A DNA stretch of 10,634 nucleotides from Fidelibacterota bacterium TCS55 (GTDB lineage Bacteria; Fidelibacterota; Marinisomatia; Marinisomatales; TCS55): positions 1 through 10,634 of the forward strand of contig CAJJBS010000096.1 in the NCBI GenBank assembly GCA_905182385.1, given 5' to 3'. A program made the position numbers and the translations under genes. Below are positions 1 through 7,287 of the stretch, one piece after another; within the stretch, counting starts at the first letter, position 1, and each line of letters begins with the position of its first letter. The notes under the pieces were generated by a model that saw only the letters and a list, made by a program, of their open reading frames with translations, was not told the DNA's origin and searched no databases.

Positions 1-1408
1 AAAATTGAGAGACTATATCAATAAATCGTTTCGAACCTTCTCTCAATGTTCTTTTTTGAGTTTTAAAGTCAACATCATATAAGCCAAATTTCATATCATA
101 TCCTTCCGACCACTCAAAATTATCCATTAAAGTCCAGTAATAATAACCTTTTATATCTGCGCCTTCTTCAATTGCTCTAGAGACTGCAAATAAATAGCGA
201 TCAATATATTTTGAACGAATAATATCATTCTTATCCGCAACCCCATTCTCAGTTATAATTATAGGTTTACCAAGTGTTTCAACTCTTTTGATTGATCTAT
301 ACATTCCCTCTGCGTATAAAGGGTAAGGCATATCAGTCATTTCTTCATCGTCATAAAATTTGAAGTAAAAAAAATCACTCAGACTAAATTGAGATTTAAC
401 GCGATAATGAGAGTAGTTATTTAGACCAATAAAATCTAAAGATTTAATTACTGATGGGTCATTAAATACAACTTTATCCATACCAGGCATACTAAACTCA
501 AATTTACCTGTTAAAAAATAATTAAGAGCACCTTGATTAAATACTCCATCTAGAGTTCTACTAACAAACCAATCCATGGGATTCCATCGACTATATGGAT
601 CAAATGGAAATATATTTTTTACAATACCAATCTGATGTTTGCTTCCATTTTTATGAGCCTTCAATCTATTATAAACTTTAGTGTGAGCTAATAATAAATT
701 TTTCATTACAACTCCAGCTAACTCAGGATTTTTCTTCCCAGGTGGAAAAACTCCATTAAAATAACCCTGACTAGTGTATACAGCAGGTTCATTTATAGTA
801 CACCATGTATAAACTCTATTATTTAGAGCTTCAAATACAAACTCACTAAATCGAGAAAAATATTTAATATTTTCTTCTTTTTCAAAAGCACCAATATCTT
901 CAAACCAAAGAGGATTTGTAAAATGATGTAATGTTATAACTGGAGTAATACCAGCAATTAGTAACGCATCACAGACATCTTGATAATGTTTAATTGCTTG
1001 CTTATTAAAAACTCCTTCTTCCGGTTCTATTTTACTCCATTCAACCGAAAATCTATAGACATCAACACCTAATTCTTTAATAAGAATAATATCTTCTTTG
1101 TATTTATTCCAATGATCGCACGCTATTCCTGATTTCTCTTCTTTATGAATATGAGGACGACCATTTTCAAAACTGCCTTCTTCCCATCTAGACCAATTAT
1201 TTATGGAATTTCCTTCAACTTGATGTGCAGCAGTAGCTACACCCCATTCGAATCCTAGTGGAAAATCAAGCTTTGTAACATCAATTTCATCCCAATTCCA
1301 ACGCACTTCAGGATATTTGATCTGATTACTTATTAAATAAGCAATAATAAATATAATTGGAATCAAAAATATAGAAATCCATTTATTTTCAATAAAAAGC
1401 TTTTTCAT
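1..1408 (-). CDS. Membrane-anchored GH1 family beta-glycosidase (C-terminus cut by window edge)
   Basis: The frame runs from an ATG at 1408 to the left edge without a stop: 469 residues, about full GH1 length, so only a few C-terminal residues should be missing. Family 1 enzymes hydrolyse beta-glucosides, beta-galactosides or related sugars with retention of configuration. Visible signatures are the acid/base motif TINEP (Glu207) and the nucleophile motif ITENG (Glu387). The expected -1 subsite residues are also present: Gln63, His161/162, Asn206, Tyr332, Trp425, and Glu432-Trp433 in NFEW. Glu432-Trp433 favours a plain glycosidase over a 6-phospho-glycosidase. Residues 11-27 form a strong hydrophobic segment after a Lys-containing start, so the enzyme is probably an inner-membrane-anchored periplasmic protein; most bacterial GH1 enzymes are cytoplasmic. 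It starts 7 bases after the helicase stop without a clear Shine-Dalgarno. Family is certain; substrate cannot be read. Confidence 0.95.
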   Translation of the reverse strand, partial: MKKLFIENKWISIFLIPIIFIIAYLISNQIKYPEVRWNWDEIDVTKLDFPLGFEWGVATAAHQVEGNSINNWSRWEEGSFENGRPHIHKEEKSGIACDHWNKYKEDIILIKELGVDVYRFSVEWSKIEPEEGVFNKQAIKHYQDVCDALLIAGITPVITLHHFTNPLWFEDIGAFEKEENIKYFSRFSEFVFEALNNRVYTWCTINEPAVYTSQGYFNGVFPPGKKNPELAGVVMKNLLLAHTKVYNRLKAHKNGSKHQIGIVKNIFPFDPYSRWNPMDWFVSRTLDGVFNQGALNYFLTGKFEFSMPGMDKVVFNDPSVIKSLDFIGLNNYSHYRVKSQFSLSDFFYFKFYDDEEMTDMPYPLYAEGMYRSIKRVETLGKPIIITENGVADKNDIIRSKYIDRYLFAVSRAIEEGADIKGYYYWTLMDNFEWSEGYDMKFGLYDVDFKTQKRTLREGSKRFIDIVSQF

Positions 1409-1415
1409 AATTATC

Positions 1416-4220
1416 TTAAAATTTACCCAACTCATTTAATTCTTTAAAAGCAATTAAATCGACTGGAATTGAGTCACTAAATGCTATACCATAACGCTTA
1501 TTAATAATTCTATCATCCATTACGATAAAAATGCCTTCATCGTACGTTGTTCTAATTAAACGACCAAAGCCTTGCCTGAACCTAATAACTGACTCTGGTA
1601 AGGCATAATTCATAAATCTACTACCACCTTGTGATTCAATTAAATCTCCATAAGCTTTTACTAGTGGTTCCGTGGGAACATCAAAAGGCATTTTAACAAT
1701 AATTAATATTTCTAATAAATTACCCGCCAAATCTACACCTTCCCAAAAAGCATTGGTCCCAAGTAAAATACCATTAGAAGTTTGATGCATACCTCTTATA
1801 AGGCCTATTCTAGAAGTTTGTCTTTTTTGAGCAAATATAGGTAATTGTTTACCAGCTGGTGAACTTTGTAAAATTTTTAGAGTAGCCTCTAATTGTGCTC
1901 GTGAAGTAAAAAGAATCATCATTCTTTTATTATAGTTTTGATGACAAGCCAATATTGTTTTTGCTATCACTTCTGGGCGTTGTCCATCTGATCCCGAATA
2001 CTGATAATATGTAACCTGATCATTATAATGAAATGGACTATCAAAGATTGCTGTCTTAACATCATCAAATTCCACACCATTTAACCCTGTTCTTTGAAGA
2101 TAATAATCAAAAGTATCTTCAGTTCTAAGTGTTGCACTTGTTAAAATACAATGATCTAATGATTTGAATAAATTTTGCGATAAGTCGCCGGCTAAATCAA
2201 TGGGTGCTACATTAGCAGTTAAAACTAATTCAGTTTTACCACTATATCTTTTAAAATTACCTTCATACCAATAAACTAAATCATTATCCTGATTGGTCGA
2301 AATATGTTGGATAAGTAAAAGAGCATCAGTCATAAAGCCTTCTCCTCTATCCAATAATTGATGTAATTCTAAAAAGTCTTCCTTTGTTTCATCAATATCT
2401 AATAAAGCATCTCGCATTCGTCTAACTTGATTTCTTCCTGAATGAAAACCTTTATTAAGCATTGATAGCTCTTTTTCTAATGGCCCGAACTCTGCAATCA
2501 AGTCTTTGATAATTAATTTTGTTGAATACTTTGCTTCAGGATCAAATTTATGAAGACTATTTCCAGCCATTTGATTAAAAAACGTTTTCACAGCATCTCT
2601 ACATGCAACAACTGAATGAGAAAGATCTCTTCTAATCCCTTCGAATTGAGGATGCAAACTTCCTAAAGATTTCAACTGATTATTCCAGCGCACTGAATGT
2701 GTATGGTCAGGGTCAATTCTATCTAAAAAATATGACATTGATCGATGATCTAAAGTAGATGTTAATTGATGGTAAGCAGCCTGAGGAAGATTATGCGCTT
2801 CATCAACAATAACTGATTTATATTCTGGTAAAAAGCCATTGCCTTCTTCAACTTCTGCTCTACCTTTTGCTTCAGAGATCATTAAAGCATGATTAACTAC
2901 AATTATATTTGCTTGATAAATCATTTTTCTTAATGGCCCAAAAAAACAACCACCATTTCGTGCACATATTGGTGAAGTACAAAAACCAGGTTCACTTTGA
3001 ACGGATGCCATAAGCCTATAAGTGAAACCATTAGTAAATCCAGGACACTCATCCATATCTCCCGTTTGAGTATGTTCAAGCCAAACCATTAGAGGGAGTA
3101 AATACATTGCTTCTTCAGCGCTTAGCATTTTTTCCGCACCATTAATAAGCCAATTTAATCGTGATTTACATATATAATTATTACGACCTTTTATTAATAC
3201 AGCTTGAACTGGCGCATCTACAGCACTTGCAAGTCGAGGTAAATCTTTATTAAATAATTGATCTTGAAGGTGTTTTGTGTAACATGAAATGATTACTGGA
3301 CCATCATCAGAATTATTTATATTGTGTTTTATAGCAGGGAATAAATAAGCCATACTTTTACCTAAACCAGTACCAGCTTCAACAACTCCTATTCCACCCG
3401 GACTCGATAAAACATCATCAACAAATTGAGAATAGTTTACTTGGCTTGGTCGGTCTTCATAAGCTTCAAAGGTACTACTTAGATTACCCTCAGGACCAAA
3501 GACCTCGTAGCTGTTAGTTGAAGCTATATTACTTTTTCCATCATTGATAAAAATATTTGAATTAAAGGGTTTAGGAATATTTGATTTTGTTAGACCTCCT
3601 TTAATTTTTCCTATTTTTGCTAAAGCATTACCTAAATCAATAAAAAGATCTTTATTATCTATGTTAAATGGTTTTAGTAATTCAATTATTTTGGAAATTA
3701 AATTTAAATTATAGCTACAAATTTCATCTATAAGCTCCACAAATATTTGACCACAATTCTCAGTATCATATTCTGCTCGATGCGCTCCTTTTGTTGATAA
3801 TCCAAAAAAATCAGAGACTGCGGTAAGATTATGAGCTGGTTGAAAAAATAAAAATGCACGAGAAAGCGTTAAAGTATCATAAAACTTACGTTTAGGTAAA
3901 TCTTTTTTATGGCGTAGTGCCATAGACTCTAAAAAAGATTGATCGAATGGTGTATTATGAGCAACTATAGGATGATCGCTAATAAAATCAATAAAATCAC
4001 TTATAATTTTATCTTCTGTTGGCGCATTAGCAACCATTTCGTTTGAAATTCCAGTTATACCCTCAATCATTTTAGATATAGGAATACCAGGATTAACTAA
4101 AGTGGTATATCTATCTGATGCGATACCGTCCTTAAAAAGAATAGCTGCGACTTCAATAACTCTATCTGTTTCAACCTGAAGGCCTGTAGTCTCAAAATCA
4201 AGAGCAATGAATTGAGACAA
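1416..4220 (-). CDS. dinG: DinG-family ATP-dependent helicase with N-terminal DEDDh 3'-5' exonuclease domain
   Basis: A 934-residue two-part DNA repair/replication protein. Residues 1-165 are a DnaQ-like exonuclease with Asp8/Glu10 (DFETTG), Asp93 (HNTPFD) and the His147...Asp152 pair, so the DEDDh set is complete. After a polar linker (about 170-250) comes an XPD/DinG-type superfamily 2 helicase: Walker A EAGTGLGKS (281-289), DEAH at 473-476, TSATL at 694-698, FWEGVD at 825-830 and QGFGRLIR at 883-890. Cys351, Cys414, Cys419 and Cys425 match the spacing of the last three 4Fe-4S cysteines of E. coli DinG (5 then 6 residues), so an iron-sulfur cluster is likely. This resembles the exonuclease-containing DinG relatives of Firmicutes, but with the cluster kept. 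The start given is a TTG without a Shine-Dalgarno; a CTG at 4259, preceded by AGGG, would add 13 residues and is a serious alternative. It follows an unknown membrane protein gene and precedes the GH1 gene by 7 bases. Confidence 0.93.
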   Translation of the reverse strand: MSQFIALDFETTGLQVETDRVIEVAAILFKDGIASDRYTTLVNPGIPISKMIEGITGISNEMVANAPTEDKIISDFIDFISDHPIVAHNTPFDQSFLESMALRHKKDLPKRKFYDTLTLSRAFLFFQPAHNLTAVSDFFGLSTKGAHRAEYDTENCGQIFVELIDEICSYNLNLISKIIELLKPFNIDNKDLFIDLGNALAKIGKIKGGLTKSNIPKPFNSNIFINDGKSNIASTNSYEVFGPEGNLSSTFEAYEDRPSQVNYSQFVDDVLSSPGGIGVVEAGTGLGKSMAYLFPAIKHNINNSDDGPVIISCYTKHLQDQLFNKDLPRLASAVDAPVQAVLIKGRNNYICKSRLNWLINGAEKMLSAEEAMYLLPLMVWLEHTQTGDMDECPGFTNGFTYRLMASVQSEPGFCTSPICARNGGCFFGPLRKMIYQANIIVVNHALMISEAKGRAEVEEGNGFLPEYKSVIVDEAHNLPQAAYHQLTSTLDHRSMSYFLDRIDPDHTHSVRWNNQLKSLGSLHPQFEGIRRDLSHSVVACRDAVKTFFNQMAGNSLHKFDPEAKYSTKLIIKDLIAEFGPLEKELSMLNKGFHSGRNQVRRMRDALLDIDETKEDFLELHQLLDRGEGFMTDALLLIQHISTNQDNDLVYWYEGNFKRYSGKTELVLTANVAPIDLAGDLSQNLFKSLDHCILTSATLRTEDTFDYYLQRTGLNGVEFDDVKTAIFDSPFHYNDQVTYYQYSGSDGQRPEVIAKTILACHQNYNKRMMILFTSRAQLEATLKILQSSPAGKQLPIFAQKRQTSRIGLIRGMHQTSNGILLGTNAFWEGVDLAGNLLEILIIVKMPFDVPTEPLVKAYGDLIESQGGSRFMNYALPESVIRFRQGFGRLIRTTYDEGIFIVMDDRIINKRYGIAFSDSIPVDLIAFKELNELGKF

Positions 4221-4268
4221 AGATAAATTACGTAAGAGTTCAGTGCGGTCTTTATTCAGACTAATACC
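4221..4268 (-). other. 48-base gap before the helicase start; possible N-terminal extension
   Basis: This is the largest non-coding gap in the window by a wide margin; all other junctions are 8 bases or fewer. It is open in the helicase frame right back to the TAG stop of the upstream gene (4269-4271) and contains a CTG at 4259-4257 in that frame. Reading from that codon gives LNKDRTELLRNLS before the annotated first residue. No promoter or terminator is evident within it. I infer that it is at least partly coding. Confidence 0.5.
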
Positions 4269-4270
4269 CT
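4267..4270 (-). promoter_or_regulatory. Shine-Dalgarno-like AGGG that may set a CTG start for the helicase
   Basis: On the minus strand the stop codon of the upstream membrane protein (TAG) continues into GG, forming AGGG. It ends 7 bases before CTG (4259-4257), a good spacing, whereas the TTG at 4220 has no purine-rich site in front of it. The same design, with a binding site on the preceding stop codon, is seen at other junctions here, which supports the reading. Function is inferred. Confidence 0.45.
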
Positions 4271-5057
4271 AATTTTTCATATTAGTTGGGAGGTCTACTT
4301 TGAAAGATGGTTTAACTTCACCAAATCTAAAATAATTATAATATCTTAAAATCCAAAATAGAGGCAAAATCATTAACAAAAGCCATGGGAGTCTTACAGA
4401 TATAAACATCGCTGGAATAAATATTACATGTATTTGTGCTCTCTGAAGATGTCTTAGACCAACAGGAAATAACAAAATAACTATCGGAAAAAATAAATAG
4501 ACTATTGCAATAGTAGTAATCATAGGATCGTCATTTATATATCCTAATAAGGCACTAGTGATATTTAAAGTTATAATAGTTAATAAAATTGATACTATCT
4601 CTTTTTTGGGTGGCATAGTTTTATTTTTATTATCAATCACTATTGACCATGTAAGATGAGCTAATAAAAAGAAAATATAATAAGGTATTCCAAAAATAAA
4701 AGTTCTCAAATCAAACCCAAATGGAATAGTTCCAAGTAAAAATAAAATAATACCTTTGAAAAATATATATAATGCTGATTGAAATGAGTTAATTCTATGT
4801 AAAAAGTTTGGTTTTACTGATAAAAAGAATGTTGTTAATAGAATAACACCTAAAATTAGAAAGTTGAATGTTGCCCAGTCCCAATAAGACCATCTATTTA
4901 ATAAAAATATAGATACGTTACTACCTGCTAAAATCATTGTCCAAATACTAAACCACCTCTCTGGTTTTAGAGTATTCAACCAATCTAAATTTCTAAATAA
5001 TTGAGCTATTAAATTATATCTCGATGAAGCTTTGGGAAAATATTTTTCTGCTAGCAA
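4269..5057 (-). CDS. Uncharacterised multi-pass integral membrane protein
   Basis: A 262-residue protein I do not recognise. After about 33 polar/aromatic N-terminal residues it has roughly seven to eight hydrophobic segments (about 35-53, 60-79, 95-112, 118-138, 153-173, 180-199 and 208-238, the last probably two). A basic loop lies at 142-152 (DNKNKTMPPKK), and the short tail is hydrophilic. There is no signal peptide, nucleotide-binding motif or obvious catalytic motif. The topology recalls UbiA-type prenyltransferases, but neither Asp-rich motif of that family is present. The start is a TTG supported by AGGA 6 bases upstream, lying across the end of the symporter gene; the gap to that gene is 3 bases, so coupled translation with the transporter is likely. 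It is in the same frame as the downstream helicase, separated by a single TAG. It could be an accessory to the transporter, but that rests only on position. Confidence 0.75.
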   Translation of the reverse strand: MLAEKYFPKASSRYNLIAQLFRNLDWLNTLKPERWFSIWTMILAGSNVSIFLLNRWSYWDWATFNFLILGVILLTTFFLSVKPNFLHRINSFQSALYIFFKGIILFLLGTIPFGFDLRTFIFGIPYYIFFLLAHLTWSIVIDNKNKTMPPKKEIVSILLTIITLNITSALLGYINDDPMITTIAIVYLFFPIVILLFPVGLRHLQRAQIHVIFIPAMFISVRLPWLLLMILPLFWILRYYNYFRFGEVKPSFKVDLPTNMKN

Positions 5058-5060
5058 TGT

Positions 5061-6473
5061 TTATCCTATCAATGCCTTTCCAGTTATTTGAAAATAGATT
5101 TCATTAAAAATAATAAAAGCAACGATTGAAGCTGAGATAGTTAATAAAGCCCTTACTAATAAACTAGATAAGTCCATTTTATCCATACCTATTTTGAGTT
5201 CAGACATATAATTAGTTAAACCCCATTTTTTTAAAATAAAGATAGCTGTAAGCATTCCACCAATGGGGAGCATATATTTTGCAGATAATTTATCCATGAA
5301 ATCAAAAAATGACATCCCGAGAAACCCAGTGAGATTAATTCCGTGTCCTACGTCTTGACCATTGCCATCAATTACTTCTGCCCCTAAAGACAAAGAACAA
5401 AAAACACCTACTATGGTTATAATTCCACCAAACTGGACAGTTGCTTTTTTTCTTGACCAACCTTTCTGATCTATAAAATATGCGGTTACTACTTCAAGAA
5501 TTGATATAGCTGAAGTTAGAGCAGCCATAAAGAGCAAAACAAAAAACATGGTAGCCCATACCGTTCCACCAGCTATTTGTGGAAAAATTGATGGTAAAAT
5601 AACAAATATAAGACCTGGCCCTTGAGCAGGATCTGCACCAAGAGCGAAAACGGTAGTAAAAATAGCAACTCCAGCAAGCAAGGCAATTGCAGTATCTAGA
5701 AAGATTACCCACAAAGCAGATGTCACAAGGTTTTGCTTTTTATTAAGATAGCTACCATATGTTATCATAGTACCCATACCCAGACTAACCGTGAAGAATG
5801 AATGACCCAGCGCTAAAACAATAGCAGAAGCAGTTAAATCTTCAAATCTGGGATTAAAAAGAAAAGAGATTCCAGCCATACCACCATCTAAAGTCATACC
5901 TCTAATAGCTAGAGCACCAAGTAATACAACAATTAACGGCATCATAATTTTTGACCACTTTTCAATCCCTCCTTTAACACCTTTAATTATAACAAAAATA
6001 CAAAGTCCCATAAAAATAATTTGATATATTAAAGGACTTAAAGTGCTAGTAATAAAACTGTTAAAAGTAGCCTCAGCTGCTTTTGTATTACCAGAAAGTT
6101 CAATGAACCCACCTGAAAAAGAATCAACTATATATTTTAATATCCAACCACCTACTACTCCATAGAAAGAGAGAATCACAAAGGCTGCTGCCACACCTAA
6201 ATATCCTACCCATTTCCAATTTGTTTTTGGAGCTAATTGTTCAAAAGCTCCTACTGGGCTAAGTTGAGTTTTTCTACCAATAACAAATTCAGCAACAACA
6301 ATAGATAGACCCACAATTAAAATACATGCTAGATATACTATCGTGAAAGCTCCACCACCATTCTCTCCAGCAATTGATGGATATTTCCATATATTACCTA
6401 TGCCAACAGCAGAACCAGAGGCTGCTAAAATAAACCCAATTTTAGAACCCCATTGTTCACGATTTTGACTCAT
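5061..6473 (-). CDS. Sodium-dependent transporter of the neurotransmitter:sodium symporter (LeuT-like) family
   Basis: A 470-residue inner-membrane protein with about 11-12 hydrophobic helices. Members of this family use the sodium gradient to import amino acids or related amines. The N-terminus aligns with LeuT almost residue for residue: GSAVGIGN at 20-27 supplies the Ala22 and Asn27 counterparts, followed by ENGGGAF (37-43). TM6 carries SFFTVSLGMG (225-234, Thr228), and TM8 carries MAALTSAIS (316-324), giving Ala317, Thr320 and Ser321 of the Na2 site. In TM7 an Asp (260, in FLDTAIALLAG) sits where the LeuT/GAT1 Asn of the Na1 region is expected. A carboxylate near this place would fit the chloride-independent bacterial members. 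The exact substrate cannot be read. The ATG overlaps the TGA of the upstream gene (ATGA) behind a strong AGGGAG, so translation is probably coupled. RidA and AlaS nearby are consistent with amino-acid transport. Confidence 0.96.
   Translation of the reverse strand: MSQNREQWGSKIGFILAASGSAVGIGNIWKYPSIAGENGGGAFTIVYLACILIVGLSIVVAEFVIGRKTQLSPVGAFEQLAPKTNWKWVGYLGVAAAFVILSFYGVVGGWILKYIVDSFSGGFIELSGNTKAAEATFNSFITSTLSPLIYQIIFMGLCIFVIIKGVKGGIEKWSKIMMPLIVVLLGALAIRGMTLDGGMAGISFLFNPRFEDLTASAIVLALGHSFFTVSLGMGTMITYGSYLNKKQNLVTSALWVIFLDTAIALLAGVAIFTTVFALGADPAQGPGLIFVILPSIFPQIAGGTVWATMFFVLLFMAALTSAISILEVVTAYFIDQKGWSRKKATVQFGGIITIVGVFCSLSLGAEVIDGNGQDVGHGINLTGFLGMSFFDFMDKLSAKYMLPIGGMLTAIFILKKWGLTNYMSELKIGMDKMDLSSLLVRALLTISASIVAFIIFNEIYFQITGKALIG
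5064..5067 (-). promoter_or_regulatory. Shine-Dalgarno AGGA supporting a TTG start
   Basis: AGGA lies directly before the TAA stop of the symporter gene and 6 bases before the TTG at 5057-5055. The site decides the non-ATG start of the membrane protein gene and places its translation start within reach of ribosomes finishing the symporter. Confidence 0.65.
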
Positions 6474-6889
6474 TCTTGCTCCCTTTTATCAGAGTTTGTA
6501 TTCTCAATATCTTCAGCCATTACATCTCTAAAGGGATGCAAATGAGCTTCTACAATAGCATCAAGAAGGCCATAAATATAGACAAAACCAACCCACCATC
6601 CATATTTGTTTCTTAACTTTAAATACTTCGCCTTCTCTGACATATCAATTCCATCATAATTCTTATATTTATTAGCATGATCAAAATATAAAAAACCAGC
6701 GCCAATAGATGCACTTAACAAAAATATACCTTTTATTTTTTGATCATTATAGAACTGACCGCCACCAGGAAATAATAAAGCTTTTGATACTGCCTTTGAA
6801 GGTAATTTTTGTAAGGTTGAATCAGATTTTTGACCTAATAAAGGTATTATGGTCAAAAAATAGACCATGATCATAAATTTGTTCATCAA
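6470..6889 (-). CDS. Small DUF5683-like membrane protein
   Basis: A 139-residue protein with a hydrophobic N-terminus (about 4-19, ending at LLGQK) that looks like a signal peptide or anchor without a lipobox Cys. The core motif PGGGQFYN (41-48) is followed by a hydrophobic stretch (52-68), a Lys/Tyr-rich loop (72-96), a second hydrophobic stretch (97-114) and DAIVEAHL (110-117). This pattern of a PGxGQxY motif, two membrane segments and a D-A-x-x-x-A-H ending is what I know of the DUF5683 family, common in Bacteroidota and related phyla; its function is unknown. The first codon could be TTG at 6889 or the adjacent ATG at 6886; neither has a Shine-Dalgarno, and the ATG is the simpler choice. 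It begins 4 or 7 bases after ridA, and its stop overlaps the symporter start by 4 bases. Family assignment is from memory of the motif. Confidence 0.82.
   Translation of the reverse strand: MMNKFMIMVYFLTIIPLLGQKSDSTLQKLPSKAVSKALLFPGGGQFYNDQKIKGIFLLSASIGAGFLYFDHANKYKNYDGIDMSEKAKYLKLRNKYGWWVGFVYIYGLLDAIVEAHLHPFRDVMAEDIENTNSDKREQE
6479..6484 (-). promoter_or_regulatory. Shine-Dalgarno AGGGAG for the symporter, inside the upstream coding sequence
   Basis: AGGGAG lies 5 bases before the symporter ATG and is made from the last codons (Arg-Glu) of the DUF5683-like gene, whose TGA overlaps the ATG. The charged C-terminal tail of that protein (KREQE) is thus also the ribosome binding site of its neighbour. 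Confidence 0.75.
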
Positions 6890-6893
6890 ATAT

Positions 6894-7277
6894 TTAAATA
6901 GTTGCTACGCACTCAATTTCAACATCAGTACCTGCTGGTAATCCTCTAACAGCTACTAAAGATCTAGCTGGAGCATTAGCTTCATCTAACCATTCATTAA
7001 AAACCTCGTTGACTTCAGCATAATTATCCATATCAGTAAGAAAAACAGTGAATTTTACAACATTTTCAAAGTTTGTATTTGCTCGCTCAAGAATAGCAGA
7101 TAGGTTCTTAAAAACTTGATGGACCCTAGCTTTAAAACTTTCCTCAACTAATTTACCTGTAGTTGGATCTATAGCAATTTGTCCTGCTGTAAATAAAAAA
7201 CCATTAGCTATGACAGCTTGATTATAAGATCCTATTGGGTTCGGTGCATTTGCGTCTGTAATTACCGTTCTAGACAT
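6894..7277 (-). CDS. ridA: RidA/YjgF/UK114 family 2-iminobutanoate/2-iminopropanoate deaminase
   Basis: A 127-residue cytosolic protein matching the family's usual length. RidA trimers hydrolyse reactive enamine/imine intermediates released by PLP enzymes such as threonine and serine dehydratases, giving 2-ketoacids and ammonia and protecting PLP enzymes from damage. Visible hallmarks are the N-terminal PNPIGSYNQA (12-21), FTAGQIAIDP (29-38), FTVFLTDM (76-83) and the signature NAPARSLVAV (101-110), with Arg105, the residue that binds the substrate carboxylate in E. coli RidA. Glu120 (DVEIECVAT) is also retained. The ATG at 7277 has the strongest Shine-Dalgarno in the window, AGGAGG, overlapping the stop of the preceding PPC-domain gene, which predicts high expression. 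Location between alaS and an amino-acid-type symporter fits a role in amino-acid metabolism. No anomalies seen. Confidence 0.97.
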   Translation of the reverse strand: MSRTVITDANAPNPIGSYNQAVIANGFLFTAGQIAIDPTTGKLVEESFKARVHQVFKNLSAILERANTNFENVVKFTVFLTDMDNYAEVNEVFNEWLDEANAPARSLVAVRGLPAGTDVEIECVATI

Positions 7278-7281
7278 AATT

Positions 7282-7287
7282 CCTCCT
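7282..7287 (-). promoter_or_regulatory. Canonical Shine-Dalgarno AGGAGG for ridA
   Basis: A perfect AGGAGG lies 4 bases before the ridA ATG and includes part of the TAG stop of the PPC-domain gene. It is the best binding site in the window and suggests that ridA is translated more strongly than its neighbours and coupled to the gene before it. Confidence 0.85.

Noticed and set aside
1409..1415. Promoter or terminator between the helicase and GH1 genes
   Set aside because: The gap is only 7 bases and shows no hairpin with a T run, so the GH1 gene is more likely in the same transcript.
4269..4271. Readthrough of the TAG joining the membrane protein and helicase in one frame
   Set aside because: The two genes share a frame with one TAG between them, but the membrane protein ends naturally in a short polar tail, a binding site follows directly, and nothing suggests recoding.
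4269..5057. UbiA-type prenyltransferase identity for the unknown membrane protein
   Set aside because: Helix number and length are similar, but both Asp-rich motifs that bind the diphosphate are missing.
5494..5712. Open frame of 72 codons overlapping the symporter gene
   Set aside because: It lies wholly inside a well-supported conserved gene, and its Cys/Tyr/Ser-rich translation has no family features.
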